A stretch of 27,962 nucleotides of DNA from Pseudomonadota bacterium (GTDB lineage: Bacteria; Desulfobacterota; Desulfobacteria; Desulfobacterales; ETH-SRB1), in contig JAHIKR010000198.1 of the NCBI GenBank assembly GCA_018897415.1, forward strand, positions 1 through 27,962. The letters are read 5' to 3'. A model generated the notes under the pieces. The model saw only the letters and a program-made list of their open reading frames with translations, was not told where the DNA came from and searched no databases. The position numbers and the translations under genes are program-made. Of the stretch, positions 16,564 through 23,113 are shown one piece after another; the stretch's first letter is position 1; each line of letters starts with the position of its first letter.

Positions 16564-16647
16564 CATTGAGCCTTTCCTTTGAAGCAGCATAACATTATGC
16601 TGCAAAAAGAATTTGGCAATAATTAAAACAAAGGAGAAGGCTCAATG
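16564..16647 (+). promoter_or_regulatory. Leader hairpin sequestering the transposase start
   Basis: The stretch 16629-16647 contains the ribosome-binding site AAAGGAG, the spacer and the ATG. It is complementary to 16564-16581 with one bulged base, giving an 18-bp outer stem. A separate perfect 9-bp hairpin (GCAGCATAA/TTATGCTGC, 16584-16603) lies inside. Folded, the transcript would hide both ribosome-binding site and start codon. This is read directly from the sequence; regulation is inferred. Confidence 0.55.
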
Positions 16648-16995
16648 AAATTCTATACTAAACAGCATAAGTATTATTGTGGCATCGACCTTCATGCGAG
16701 ATCAATGTATGTATGCATACTGGATTCAGAGGGAGAAGTCGTATTTCACAAGGACATTAAAACCAGGCCAGATGCGCTAATGATTGCAATTACCACATTT
16801 CTTGATGATCTTGTAATTGCAGTTGAATGTATGTTTTCATGGTACTGGGTATCAGATTTCTGCGAAGATAACAATATAACTTTTGTTCTTGGCCATGCAT
16901 TGTATATGAAATCAATGCATGGAGGCAAACCGGCAGCTATGCTGTATAAGAGATCCTCAATATGTGTTTGTAGCAGATATATTACTTGTTTTTGA
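16645..16995 (+). pseudogene. IS110-family (IS1111-like) transposase, N-terminal fragment
   Basis: The first 95 codons (to about 16929) match the DEDD/RuvC-like N-terminal domain of IS110-family transposases: Asp15 in CGIDLHARSMYVCILD, Glu61 in VIAVECMFSWYW, and ALYMKSMHGGK, where intact members continue with AKNDKIDS. Homology stops at GGK, and the frame runs through unrelated codons to a stop at 16995. The rest of the RuvC-like domain and the whole C-terminal Tnp domain with its catalytic Ser are missing. Only about 85 bp precede the ATG. That suits the IS1111 subgroup, whose long non-coding (bridge-RNA) region is at the right end, here lost. The element lies in an attC-like site. Confidence 0.8.
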
Positions 16996-17170
16996 ATTTA
17001 AGCCAGGGAGTTTGATTGTTAATAAAAGCGAAGGGGAAAAGTTTAAGCTTTATCTCATTAAATTTTTATTGCCTGTTGACACAGAAAGGCTCATATGTGT
17101 TAGACAGTTGCAACGAAATATTCGGTTTTTGCCATTAGAGGTTAAAAATGATATTTATAATTTTAAATAG
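16930..17170 (+). pseudogene. ORF remnant fused to the IS fragment, origin unknown
   Basis: Immediately after the IS110 homology ends, a different plus-strand frame (part of 16919-17170) encodes about 75 residues ending in IRFLPLEVKNDIYNFK. I recognise no family. Composition looks protein-like (FVADILLVFEFKPGSLIVNK), but no start codon or ribosome-binding site belongs to it. It may be the 3' end of a gene brought in by the same rearrangement that truncated the IS. Confidence 0.3.
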
Positions 17171-17247
17171 AGAGTTGGTTCAAAATAATATCTTTATTTT
17201 TTTAAAAATACCTGAAAATTCAACTGGTTATTTATTTCGGTGGCATT

Positions 17248-17307
17248 CTAGGCATCTTTAAATTGCCTCCCTAAAAAATGGATTAAATTATCAGATATAG
17301 CCCTCAT
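17248..17307 (-). pseudogene. 5' stump of an AbiGi-like antitoxin gene
   Basis: The ATG at 17305-17307, with GAGGTG six bases upstream, opens MRAISDNLIHFLGRQFKDA and then hits TAG at 17248-17250. The block SDNLIHFLGRQFKD resembles the N-terminus of proteins annotated as abortive-infection AbiGi-family antitoxins, normally a few hundred residues. This is memory-based and rests on 19 residues. The stump is the first gene after the attC site at 17337, so it would be the original content of the cassette disrupted by the IS110 element. The remainder is not found downstream in any frame I read. Confidence 0.5.
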
Positions 17308-17336
17308 GGTTTCACCTCATTATTTTAATTTTTGTC

Positions 17337-17468
17337 CGCTAACCCATAAAGCTCACCTGCAGCGGGGAGGATTACCACCAAACTTTGTAAGCAAAATAAA
17401 ACTTTGATAAACCACAAAATTTCAGAATCACGCCACAGCCCCCGCAGTCAGGTAGCGAAATGTTAGGT
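17337..17468 (-). other. attC-like site, about 132 bp
   Basis: On the plus strand CGCTAAC (17337-17343) and GTTAGGT (17462-17468) are the outer cores; the latter, read on the minus strand as ACCTAAC, fits RYYYAAC fully. Inside, CACCTGCAGCGGGG pairs with CCCCGCAGTCAGGTAG with extra-helical bases, the hallmark of attC folding, around an AT-rich variable terminal structure. It begins 38 bp past the stop of the GAF gene. Confidence 0.65.
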
Positions 17469-17506
17469 GCTTTAGATAACCTAGAATGTTTTGTGCTACC
17501 ATATAC

Positions 17507-18286
17507 TTAAACAATAGATGCGGTACTTAGTACATCGAGTAAATCCTGTGTATTTCCCATAAAGTCCGAATCACTGGCGGCGATGGGGAACACCTGTGGT
17601 TCGGTAGAAAAAAAATAGAGAACACCTACGATACGTGACTCTGTAATTATCGGTATAGCAATATAAGACCTAGCTATTGCAGTATGTGATTCCGCCTCCT
17701 CTTTAGAAAAACCAAATTCCTCTACCATCCTATTCCTATATTCTGCTTCATCAGCAAAATTAACATGTTCTATTCTGCCAGTGCGTGCGCATCGTCCAAT
17801 TATACCCTGATCAAGATCGGTTATTCTTCCTTTATCACCTCCACGTGGGCCTACATAGTCTGTAAGCTGCAGCAATCCATACCGGAACTTTCTTTCAGGT
17901 GATGGCGCCAACTCAACTACTAAATGGACAGTTCCACTTATTTTTGATTGATCACATGCTTTGAAGTTTCTAATTATTCGTTTGAGTTTTTGAGAGATAC
18001 TTTGAACCGCTCTAGCGCCAAGCTTGCGCTCTAACAAATCAAGTTTTTTTTCAGTATCAAATGGGTGGCGATGTTCGGTTAGAAGATCAGCTAAAATGAA
18101 CTCGAAAACGGTGCTGAAGAGAAGAATTAAGAACGGAATAACAGACCACCATAAGAGTGATTTTGTAAGTAATAAGGCAACTGCATATCCACTACCAGCG
18201 CCGATAATAATAGCAGCGGCACGGAGTGCTAAACGAAACTGCCGTCTTGTTCGAATACCTAAAGCCTTTGTCAATCTAGTAAGCAT
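17507..18286 (-). CDS. Membrane-anchored GAF-domain protein
   Basis: This 259-residue protein has two membrane helices (about 22-40 and 46-68) after a basic N-terminus (RLTKALGIRTRRQFRLALR), predicting cytoplasmic ends. A cytoplasmic GAF-like domain spans about 105-255 and includes FRYGLLQLTDYVGPRGG, the GAF hallmark GIIGRCARTGRIEHVNF, and IAIPIITESRIVGVLYFFS. No kinase, cyclase or effector domain is attached, so it is a sensor-only or scaffold protein; the ligand is unknown. The ATG at 18284-18286 follows GGGGAC and lies 18 bp after the methyltransferase stop, with no attC between. The two genes therefore form one two-gene cassette ending at the site 17337-17468. Confidence 0.78.
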   Translation of the reverse strand: MLTRLTKALGIRTRRQFRLALRAAAIIIGAGSGYAVALLLTKSLLWWSVIPFLILLFSTVFEFILADLLTEHRHPFDTEKKLDLLERKLGARAVQSISQKLKRIIRNFKACDQSKISGTVHLVVELAPSPERKFRYGLLQLTDYVGPRGGDKGRITDLDQGIIGRCARTGRIEHVNFADEAEYRNRMVEEFGFSKEEAESHTAIARSYIAIPIITESRIVGVLYFFSTEPQVFPIAASDSDFMGNTQDLLDVLSTASIV

Positions 18287-18304
18287 ATGGTCCCCATAAT
18301 TACG

Positions 18305-19012
18305 CTATGGCTTTTCTGCAGCAATAAGGTGTATGATTGGAAGATCGTTTACAGAAATCCCTTTTTCATCTGCTACCCTTTGTATATCTGGTGATACAGG
18401 GTCGGCTTCTTCAGGCAAGCAGTGAGACGTGATTTTTATATTTCTAAAGCCTGAATGTTGAAGCATCCCATTTAAGCGGTCATCCGAAATAAGCGTGGAA
18501 GCAACCATTACGGTGTCCCCATCCTTAGTAAGAAAACGGGAAAAAGATGCTTCCATTTCAAGCGTATCACGCAAAGGCTTCCCCCATTCTTCTGTGGGTG
18601 TCGTGAAAAATAAAAAACCGCCAGGAGTCAGAAGACGAAATGCTTCACTAAGGAAATTGAGGCCTATGAATGGGTCAACAAGAAATCCAATAACAGTAGA
18701 AAACTGTTCTTTAAAGATAGGGACTGATGTTGCATCTGCATGCATTCTTAGGAGGCTGGGCTCACGGTCCTCAATTGATAGCATTTTTGTGCTATAGTCT
18801 AATTGCACAACACGTGTAGGTTCAATACCTAAGAATTCGATACATCGCCCACGGCCACATCCAACTTCCAATACAAGCCCATGATCAGGGATAGACACCG
18901 GATTGTTTTCGATCGCTTTTATTGTAGTTAAATCAAAATTCCGGCAAGTTTTGTGAAAAGGATCGTAATATTCTCTTGCAAGAACATCATATCCCAAAGG
19001 ATACTTTTCCAT
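18305..19012 (-). CDS. Class I SAM-dependent methyltransferase
   Basis: This 235-residue protein has a Rossmann-type methyltransferase core: motif I VLEVGCGRGR at 47-56, an acidic motif II in VVQLDYSTKML, FSTVIGFLVDPF as motif IV region, and LLTPGGFLFFTTPT as post-IV. It is of the methyltransferase-11 type, usually acting on small molecules, lipids or cofactors rather than DNA; the substrate is unknown. It has no membrane segment. The start ATG at 19010-19012 has no good ribosome-binding site. It sits directly after the attC at 19057 and is paired with the GAF protein. Confidence 0.85.
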   Translation of the reverse strand: MEKYPLGYDVLAREYYDPFHKTCRNFDLTTIKAIENNPVSIPDHGLVLEVGCGRGRCIEFLGIEPTRVVQLDYSTKMLSIEDREPSLLRMHADATSVPIFKEQFSTVIGFLVDPFIGLNFLSEAFRLLTPGGFLFFTTPTEEWGKPLRDTLEMEASFSRFLTKDGDTVMVASTLISDDRLNGMLQHSGFRNIKITSHCLPEEADPVSPDIQRVADEKGISVNDLPIIHLIAAEKP

Positions 19013-19056
19013 ATTTATTCGTTATCCATCGAATACAATTGTAAAGAGCGAAAGCT

Positions 19057-19183
19057 TCTCAACGTCGCGTTTCAGTGGTTATGCGCCAAGAGTAACTTTC
19101 CGATTATACGATTTTAGACCAAACTCTCAAAATTAGAAATTAGTGGTGCGCGTTAATAATCCACTGCAAACGCTTTGTTATGC
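19057..19183 (-). other. attC-like site, about 127 bp
   Basis: Plus-strand cores are TCTCAAC (19057-19063) and GTTATGC (19177-19183). Between them GCGTTTCAGTGGTTATGCGC and the complement of 19148-19176 pair over roughly 20 bp with single extra bases. It begins 12 bp past the stop of the nuclease gene. GTTATGC matches 6/7 the core at the other end of that nuclease cassette. Confidence 0.65.
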
Positions 19184-19195
19184 GTTCTTTTTCTA

Positions 19196-21067
19196 TTACA
19201 TACATTTATCGATCCAATATTTCCATATAATAACCATTGCCATTGTATCCAATTCACAGTACTGTAGAAGAAGTTTTTTAAGTTGTTCTTTGCGTTGACT
19301 ATTACCTGAAAGGGGACCAAACATTAAATCGTGATAAGCACGCATTGCATCTGTTCCAACCTTTATTACTTCATCAGATTCTAAAAAACCTTCAATTGGT
19401 TCTAGTGTATCATAGGGATTTAAATTATCAGTTGAATCAGGTGCATATTTTTTAAACCAAAATACTGAATGCAAATACGAATTATTCTTCCAAATTGCAG
19501 GTAAAACACTTTTAATAGAAGTTTTACCTTTCATATCAGGATGGAAATAACAATCTAAAGTTATCTTATTCATGTCTACGAATCTGCCTTCACGATCTTT
19601 ATCTGATGTGATATTAATCAGCCATTCTTTCAAATTATCGTTTGAATAGTCATATATGTCCATCTGCCCTAAAATATCTCTGAGAACAGTGTTCTCAAAT
19701 GATGTCCACATTAAAGGAGTCCCAGTAGTACCAATTTCATTCATTAGGGCTTCTGCAAAAAGAAAATTTGGAAATACATTATCCAAATTCAACCACTCTG
19801 AATGCACAGGTTCAGGTTCACTTTCAGGACTATTAACTGTATGACAACTCCATTGAAATGCAACTAGCTCATATGGTCTCATACCTTTGTGATGAGGAAT
19901 CGCACCTTTGTAAGTTTCAAAGTCAATAAAGTGCAACGGATATTTTAAGTCGTTTAATATGGCAGATAACTCACTGCTTATCCATTCAGAATTGGATTTT
20001 GTATATTGAACTTGTATGAGTTGCCTTTGACCTCTTGAGCCAAATTCACCTTTTCGGTTTCTAAATCGGTCAGTATCAATATCCCAAAATGAGACTTTTC
20101 CTTGAGAAATTAATTCGTCAAAATACCAACCTGATTTATAATGGCCAATTGCACCACCACAATATAAATCAAAAATATTTGGTTCAGTATCAGATAGCTC
20201 TTGCCAGCATTCACGAAAACCATTTTTTTCTTTTTCTGCTCCAAGATTGAATTCGCAGTTTTTACAATTTTTAATGATTGAATAATGTTCAGGTTTGATT
20301 CCATTATTGAGTATATCGATAAAGATGTCTGAACGCTGTTGTATTTCATTCATCATGTTTTCAACTTCTTCGTCCACTGGCATTAGGGTTAATAAACTAT
20401 CTTTTTGGAGGTTGTCGATATATTCATCCCTATTCGGATCATTCTCAAACTTAAATTCTACAAGTGGTTTTTTGAATTTAACAGTACTTTGAGCTGGCAA
20501 TTCTTCTATTTCAAATTTTTCATCAATCATCGTATTTACTCTGAACCAACCTGCTAAACCTTCAATTGTTGTCCTCTTTGATTTGTCTGGTAACAATAAA
20601 TAAGAATGAATTTCATAATTAGGATATACTTCTCTTAAAACCATTGTCTGAAATACTACATCTTCAATGTATTCTTTAAGTTTTCTTTTTGCGTTATAAT
20701 TATCATCCTCGCTGTCATGGGATTTTGATTTCACTTCAATTAAGTTTAATAGTTTATCTTTTTTTTCTAAAATATCTATCCTAATAATTTTCTCATTTGA
20801 TAAAAATGTTGCCTCGAATAAAGTTATATTTTGGTTTTGATCAATCAATCTCCTTGTTTCCTCAAGTGCATCTTTGATTGTGTCAGATTTTATTTCTATT
20901 CCATTGGGATATGTTAGTTGAGCATACTTACTAACTATGTGTCCTCCTTGTACAAGCATTTCCATATATTCATTTTCATCATTTAGCGTATCATATGACA
21001 ATTTTTTATAAATCAGTTTTTTACTACATGAGGTAGCAATCTTAAAATCTGATTTAGATAGTGCCAT
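19196..21067 (-). CDS. RecB/Cas4-like nuclease fused to a DUF2779 exonuclease-like domain
   Basis: This 623-residue protein has two nuclease-like parts. The N-terminal PD-(D/E)XK domain shows Asp98 in RIDILEK and Glu111/Lys113 in LIEVKSK, with a Cas4/TM0106-like N-terminus; Cys268, Cys271, Cys287 and Cys303 could bind metal or an Fe-S cluster. The C-terminal half is DUF2779 with an RNase H/DEDD-like pattern: Asp382 and Glu384 in HFIDFETYKGAIPHHKG, and a final QYCELDTMAMV near 600-612. Family knowledge: DUF2779 proteins are little studied and occur near mobile and defence genes. The ATG at 21067 follows AAGGA nine bases upstream. It is a single-gene cassette between attC sites at 21089 and 19057. 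Confidence 0.82.
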   Translation of the reverse strand: MALSKSDFKIATSCSKKLIYKKLSYDTLNDENEYMEMLVQGGHIVSKYAQLTYPNGIEIKSDTIKDALEETRRLIDQNQNITLFEATFLSNEKIIRIDILEKKDKLLNLIEVKSKSHDSEDDNYNAKRKLKEYIEDVVFQTMVLREVYPNYEIHSYLLLPDKSKRTTIEGLAGWFRVNTMIDEKFEIEELPAQSTVKFKKPLVEFKFENDPNRDEYIDNLQKDSLLTLMPVDEEVENMMNEIQQRSDIFIDILNNGIKPEHYSIIKNCKNCEFNLGAEKEKNGFRECWQELSDTEPNIFDLYCGGAIGHYKSGWYFDELISQGKVSFWDIDTDRFRNRKGEFGSRGQRQLIQVQYTKSNSEWISSELSAILNDLKYPLHFIDFETYKGAIPHHKGMRPYELVAFQWSCHTVNSPESEPEPVHSEWLNLDNVFPNFLFAEALMNEIGTTGTPLMWTSFENTVLRDILGQMDIYDYSNDNLKEWLINITSDKDREGRFVDMNKITLDCYFHPDMKGKTSIKSVLPAIWKNNSYLHSVFWFKKYAPDSTDNLNPYDTLEPIEGFLESDEVIKVGTDAMRAYHDLMFGPLSGNSQRKEQLKKLLLQYCELDTMAMVIIWKYWIDKCM

Positions 21068-21088
21068 TATTATTATCCTTTATTGAAC

Positions 21089-21194
21089 ACATAACCCGCC
21101 GCGGTTCAGCCGACCGAAAAAGCGGCGCGGCTTGACCGTTTCATGTCATGTTCGGTGGGCCGCTTTTTCGGATCGGCTGGAACCAATGTTAGCA
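21089..21194 (-). other. attC-like site, about 106 bp
   Basis: Plus-strand cores are ACATAAC (21089-21095) and GTTAGCA (21188-21194). The arms GGTTCAGCCGACCGAAAAAG and its partner on the right (CTTTTTCGGATCGGCTGGAACC) pair over about 21 bp with one extra base and one mismatch. A GC-rich terminal structure lies between. It begins 13 bp past the helicase stop. This is the clearest palindrome in the series. Confidence 0.7.
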
Positions 21195-21207
21195 CGCCTT
21201 CGGTTGA

Positions 21208-23016
21208 TCAGGCTCTATGATAAACCTTCTCAGAATACTCATCGGGAATCGCTTCAATGAATCTCGATGGTTCCACAGACGGTTTGCCTCCAGCAAAAGC
21301 GTTACGCATCAAAACTTGGCTTGATCGAACACGGGCATGAAAAAGATGTAGCTCGTTGATTGATCGTGACATTGAAACAAATAGTAATCTACTCTGCTCA
21401 GGTATATCACTTTCTCCACGTGGAATAATGCCCTCCTCAAGACCGAGTACACAAACCACCTTTGCCTCCAACCCTTTTGCGCCCTGAAATGTCATAATTC
21501 GAACAGATGCGTCCGCTCCCTCCATTCCAGAGTAACGGATAGAATCAACCCATGCTGTCACCTCACCCAAAAATGGTTTAATCCCGCGCCAAGGAGATAG
21601 CGTTGTAGCCAAACTTGTTGAGAACTCCCGAATATCACCATTTTCTCGATATTGCTGGAGTAGTAGGCTAAACGCCTCCCATAATGGTGTGTACAGATCG
21701 TGATCTTCATGTACCTGTTCAAGTGAACTCCATAGAGAATCTACTTCACCTGACAGCACTTTTTTCCATAGACTGGCAATTTGAGAAAATGCACCTTCTC
21801 TTTCTTGTATTCTTTCTGCCTTCCTAGCTCTTTTTGTTGGAACTGGAGAGTCAATCCGTTCCATAAACGATTCCAAACATCGACGAAATGCGACACTATC
21901 ACTTGGATTAGTGAGCCAGTCATTCAATCTTGATATGAGGGGCAAGCCAATTCCTGGAACATTAGCTCGTGTAGTAAAGCCTATTTGATTTGATCTAAGT
22001 TCCTCAGCCACAGATTCTGCGAATTGTCGCTGAGGAACTAAAATCAGAACATCTTGGGAAGGAAGTGCGGATTGTACAATACTTCTTACAATAATCGCTT
22101 CCTTCTTATCACTAGGAGCATTATGCACCTTAATCTTAGGACCGTCTTCAACCATATATTCGAATGGGTTTTTCTGTAATCGATCAGAATCGAAAGTCTC
22201 CACAACTTTAAGTGAACCTTCCAAGATATTGCTATGACAACGATATGATTTGTTGAGAGGGATTACTTTTGATGCAAATTCACGTATGAATTTAGGGGAA
22301 CCACCTCTCCAGCTATAAATGCTCTGATCGTCATCACCAACGACAAAAAGACCGTCTTCCTGCCCCTCGCTTAGGAGCTGGATCAATTTGAATTGTGCCG
22401 AATTGATATCTTGATATTCATCGACAAGGAGATGTCTAGTGAATTGTTGATACTCATTACGAATTTTGGGGTGTTTTTCAAGTAGCTCGACTGCAAGAAG
22501 TATCTGCTCATCATAGTCCAATGAGGAACATTTGCGTAAAATATGTTTGTATATTTCGCAAACCTGACATTTTGGTTCATCTACAGGTTGACAATCACCG
22601 AATTGTCGACAAGTAGCAACTTCCTGTCCGAGTGATCGTCCGTGGCCAGATAATTGGGCAGCGTCACCAAGAAGTATAGATTTTTCCAAATCACCAGGAA
22701 TAAGTCTAATTGACTCCTGTAGGTTGACCTTATCAGGATAAGACCGAATTATCTTGAAGCCGAGACTATGCATTGTAAGAATATTGGATGGTTGCCTTGT
22801 GTACGGCAGAAAGAGCGCTTCCTTCTCAGGATCTGATATTCGAGATCGCATATTTTTTGCTGCTTCAGCTGTGAATGTAATGACAGTGATGCTATCAGGA
22901 GGAACATCCATTTCAACGATTAGATACTTCAGTCTGAGCCCTAACGTGTAAGTTTTTCCAGTACCTGGTCCAGCGAGGAGAAGTGCTGGACCTTGTATTT
23001 TATGTTTGCTTTCCAA
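21208..23016 (-). CDS. UvrD/Rep-family helicase lacking the N-terminal Q-motif
   Basis: This 602-residue superfamily 1A helicase has Walker A GPGTGKT (16-22), TFTAEAAKNM (motif Ia, 48-57), LLVDEYQDINSAQ (motif II, 196-208), VGDDDQSIYSWRGG (motif III, 226-239), TFQGAKGLEAKVV (motif V) and RLLFVSMSRS (motif VI). Walker A begins only 15 residues from the start, so the usual upstream adenine-contacting Q-motif is absent. A five-Cys cluster (136, 142, 150, 153, 163) in domain 1B may bind zinc or Fe-S. The start is TTG at 23014-23016 with AGGGGG eight bases upstream; an in-frame TAA a few codons further up rules out extension. It would unwind DNA, perhaps with the adjacent RecB-like nuclease, although an attC separates them. 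Confidence 0.87.
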   Translation of the reverse strand: MESKHKIQGPALLLAGPGTGKTYTLGLRLKYLIVEMDVPPDSITVITFTAEAAKNMRSRISDPEKEALFLPYTRQPSNILTMHSLGFKIIRSYPDKVNLQESIRLIPGDLEKSILLGDAAQLSGHGRSLGQEVATCRQFGDCQPVDEPKCQVCEIYKHILRKCSSLDYDEQILLAVELLEKHPKIRNEYQQFTRHLLVDEYQDINSAQFKLIQLLSEGQEDGLFVVGDDDQSIYSWRGGSPKFIREFASKVIPLNKSYRCHSNILEGSLKVVETFDSDRLQKNPFEYMVEDGPKIKVHNAPSDKKEAIIVRSIVQSALPSQDVLILVPQRQFAESVAEELRSNQIGFTTRANVPGIGLPLISRLNDWLTNPSDSVAFRRCLESFMERIDSPVPTKRARKAERIQEREGAFSQIASLWKKVLSGEVDSLWSSLEQVHEDHDLYTPLWEAFSLLLQQYRENGDIREFSTSLATTLSPWRGIKPFLGEVTAWVDSIRYSGMEGADASVRIMTFQGAKGLEAKVVCVLGLEEGIIPRGESDIPEQSRLLFVSMSRSINELHLFHARVRSSQVLMRNAFAGGKPSVEPSRFIEAIPDEYSEKVYHRA

Positions 23017-23045
23017 ATTAATATCCCCCTTTTATTTCGAGGTCG

Positions 23046-23111
23046 TGCTATCGCCGCAATTCACCGGCGCGCAGCGAAGCGGAGCGTCCGAGTGTAATTG
23101 CCTTGTTATGC
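23046..23111 (-). other. attC-like site, about 66 bp
   Basis: The plus strand begins TGCTATC (23046-23052, degenerate) and ends GTTATGC (23105-23111). Between them GCAATTCACCGG pairs with CCGAGTGTAATTGC around the GC-rich centre GCGCGCAGCGAAGCGGAGCG. Total length is near that of well-known 60-bp attC sites. It starts two bases past the stop of the 23114 gene. Confidence 0.65.
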
Positions 23112-23113
23112 TC

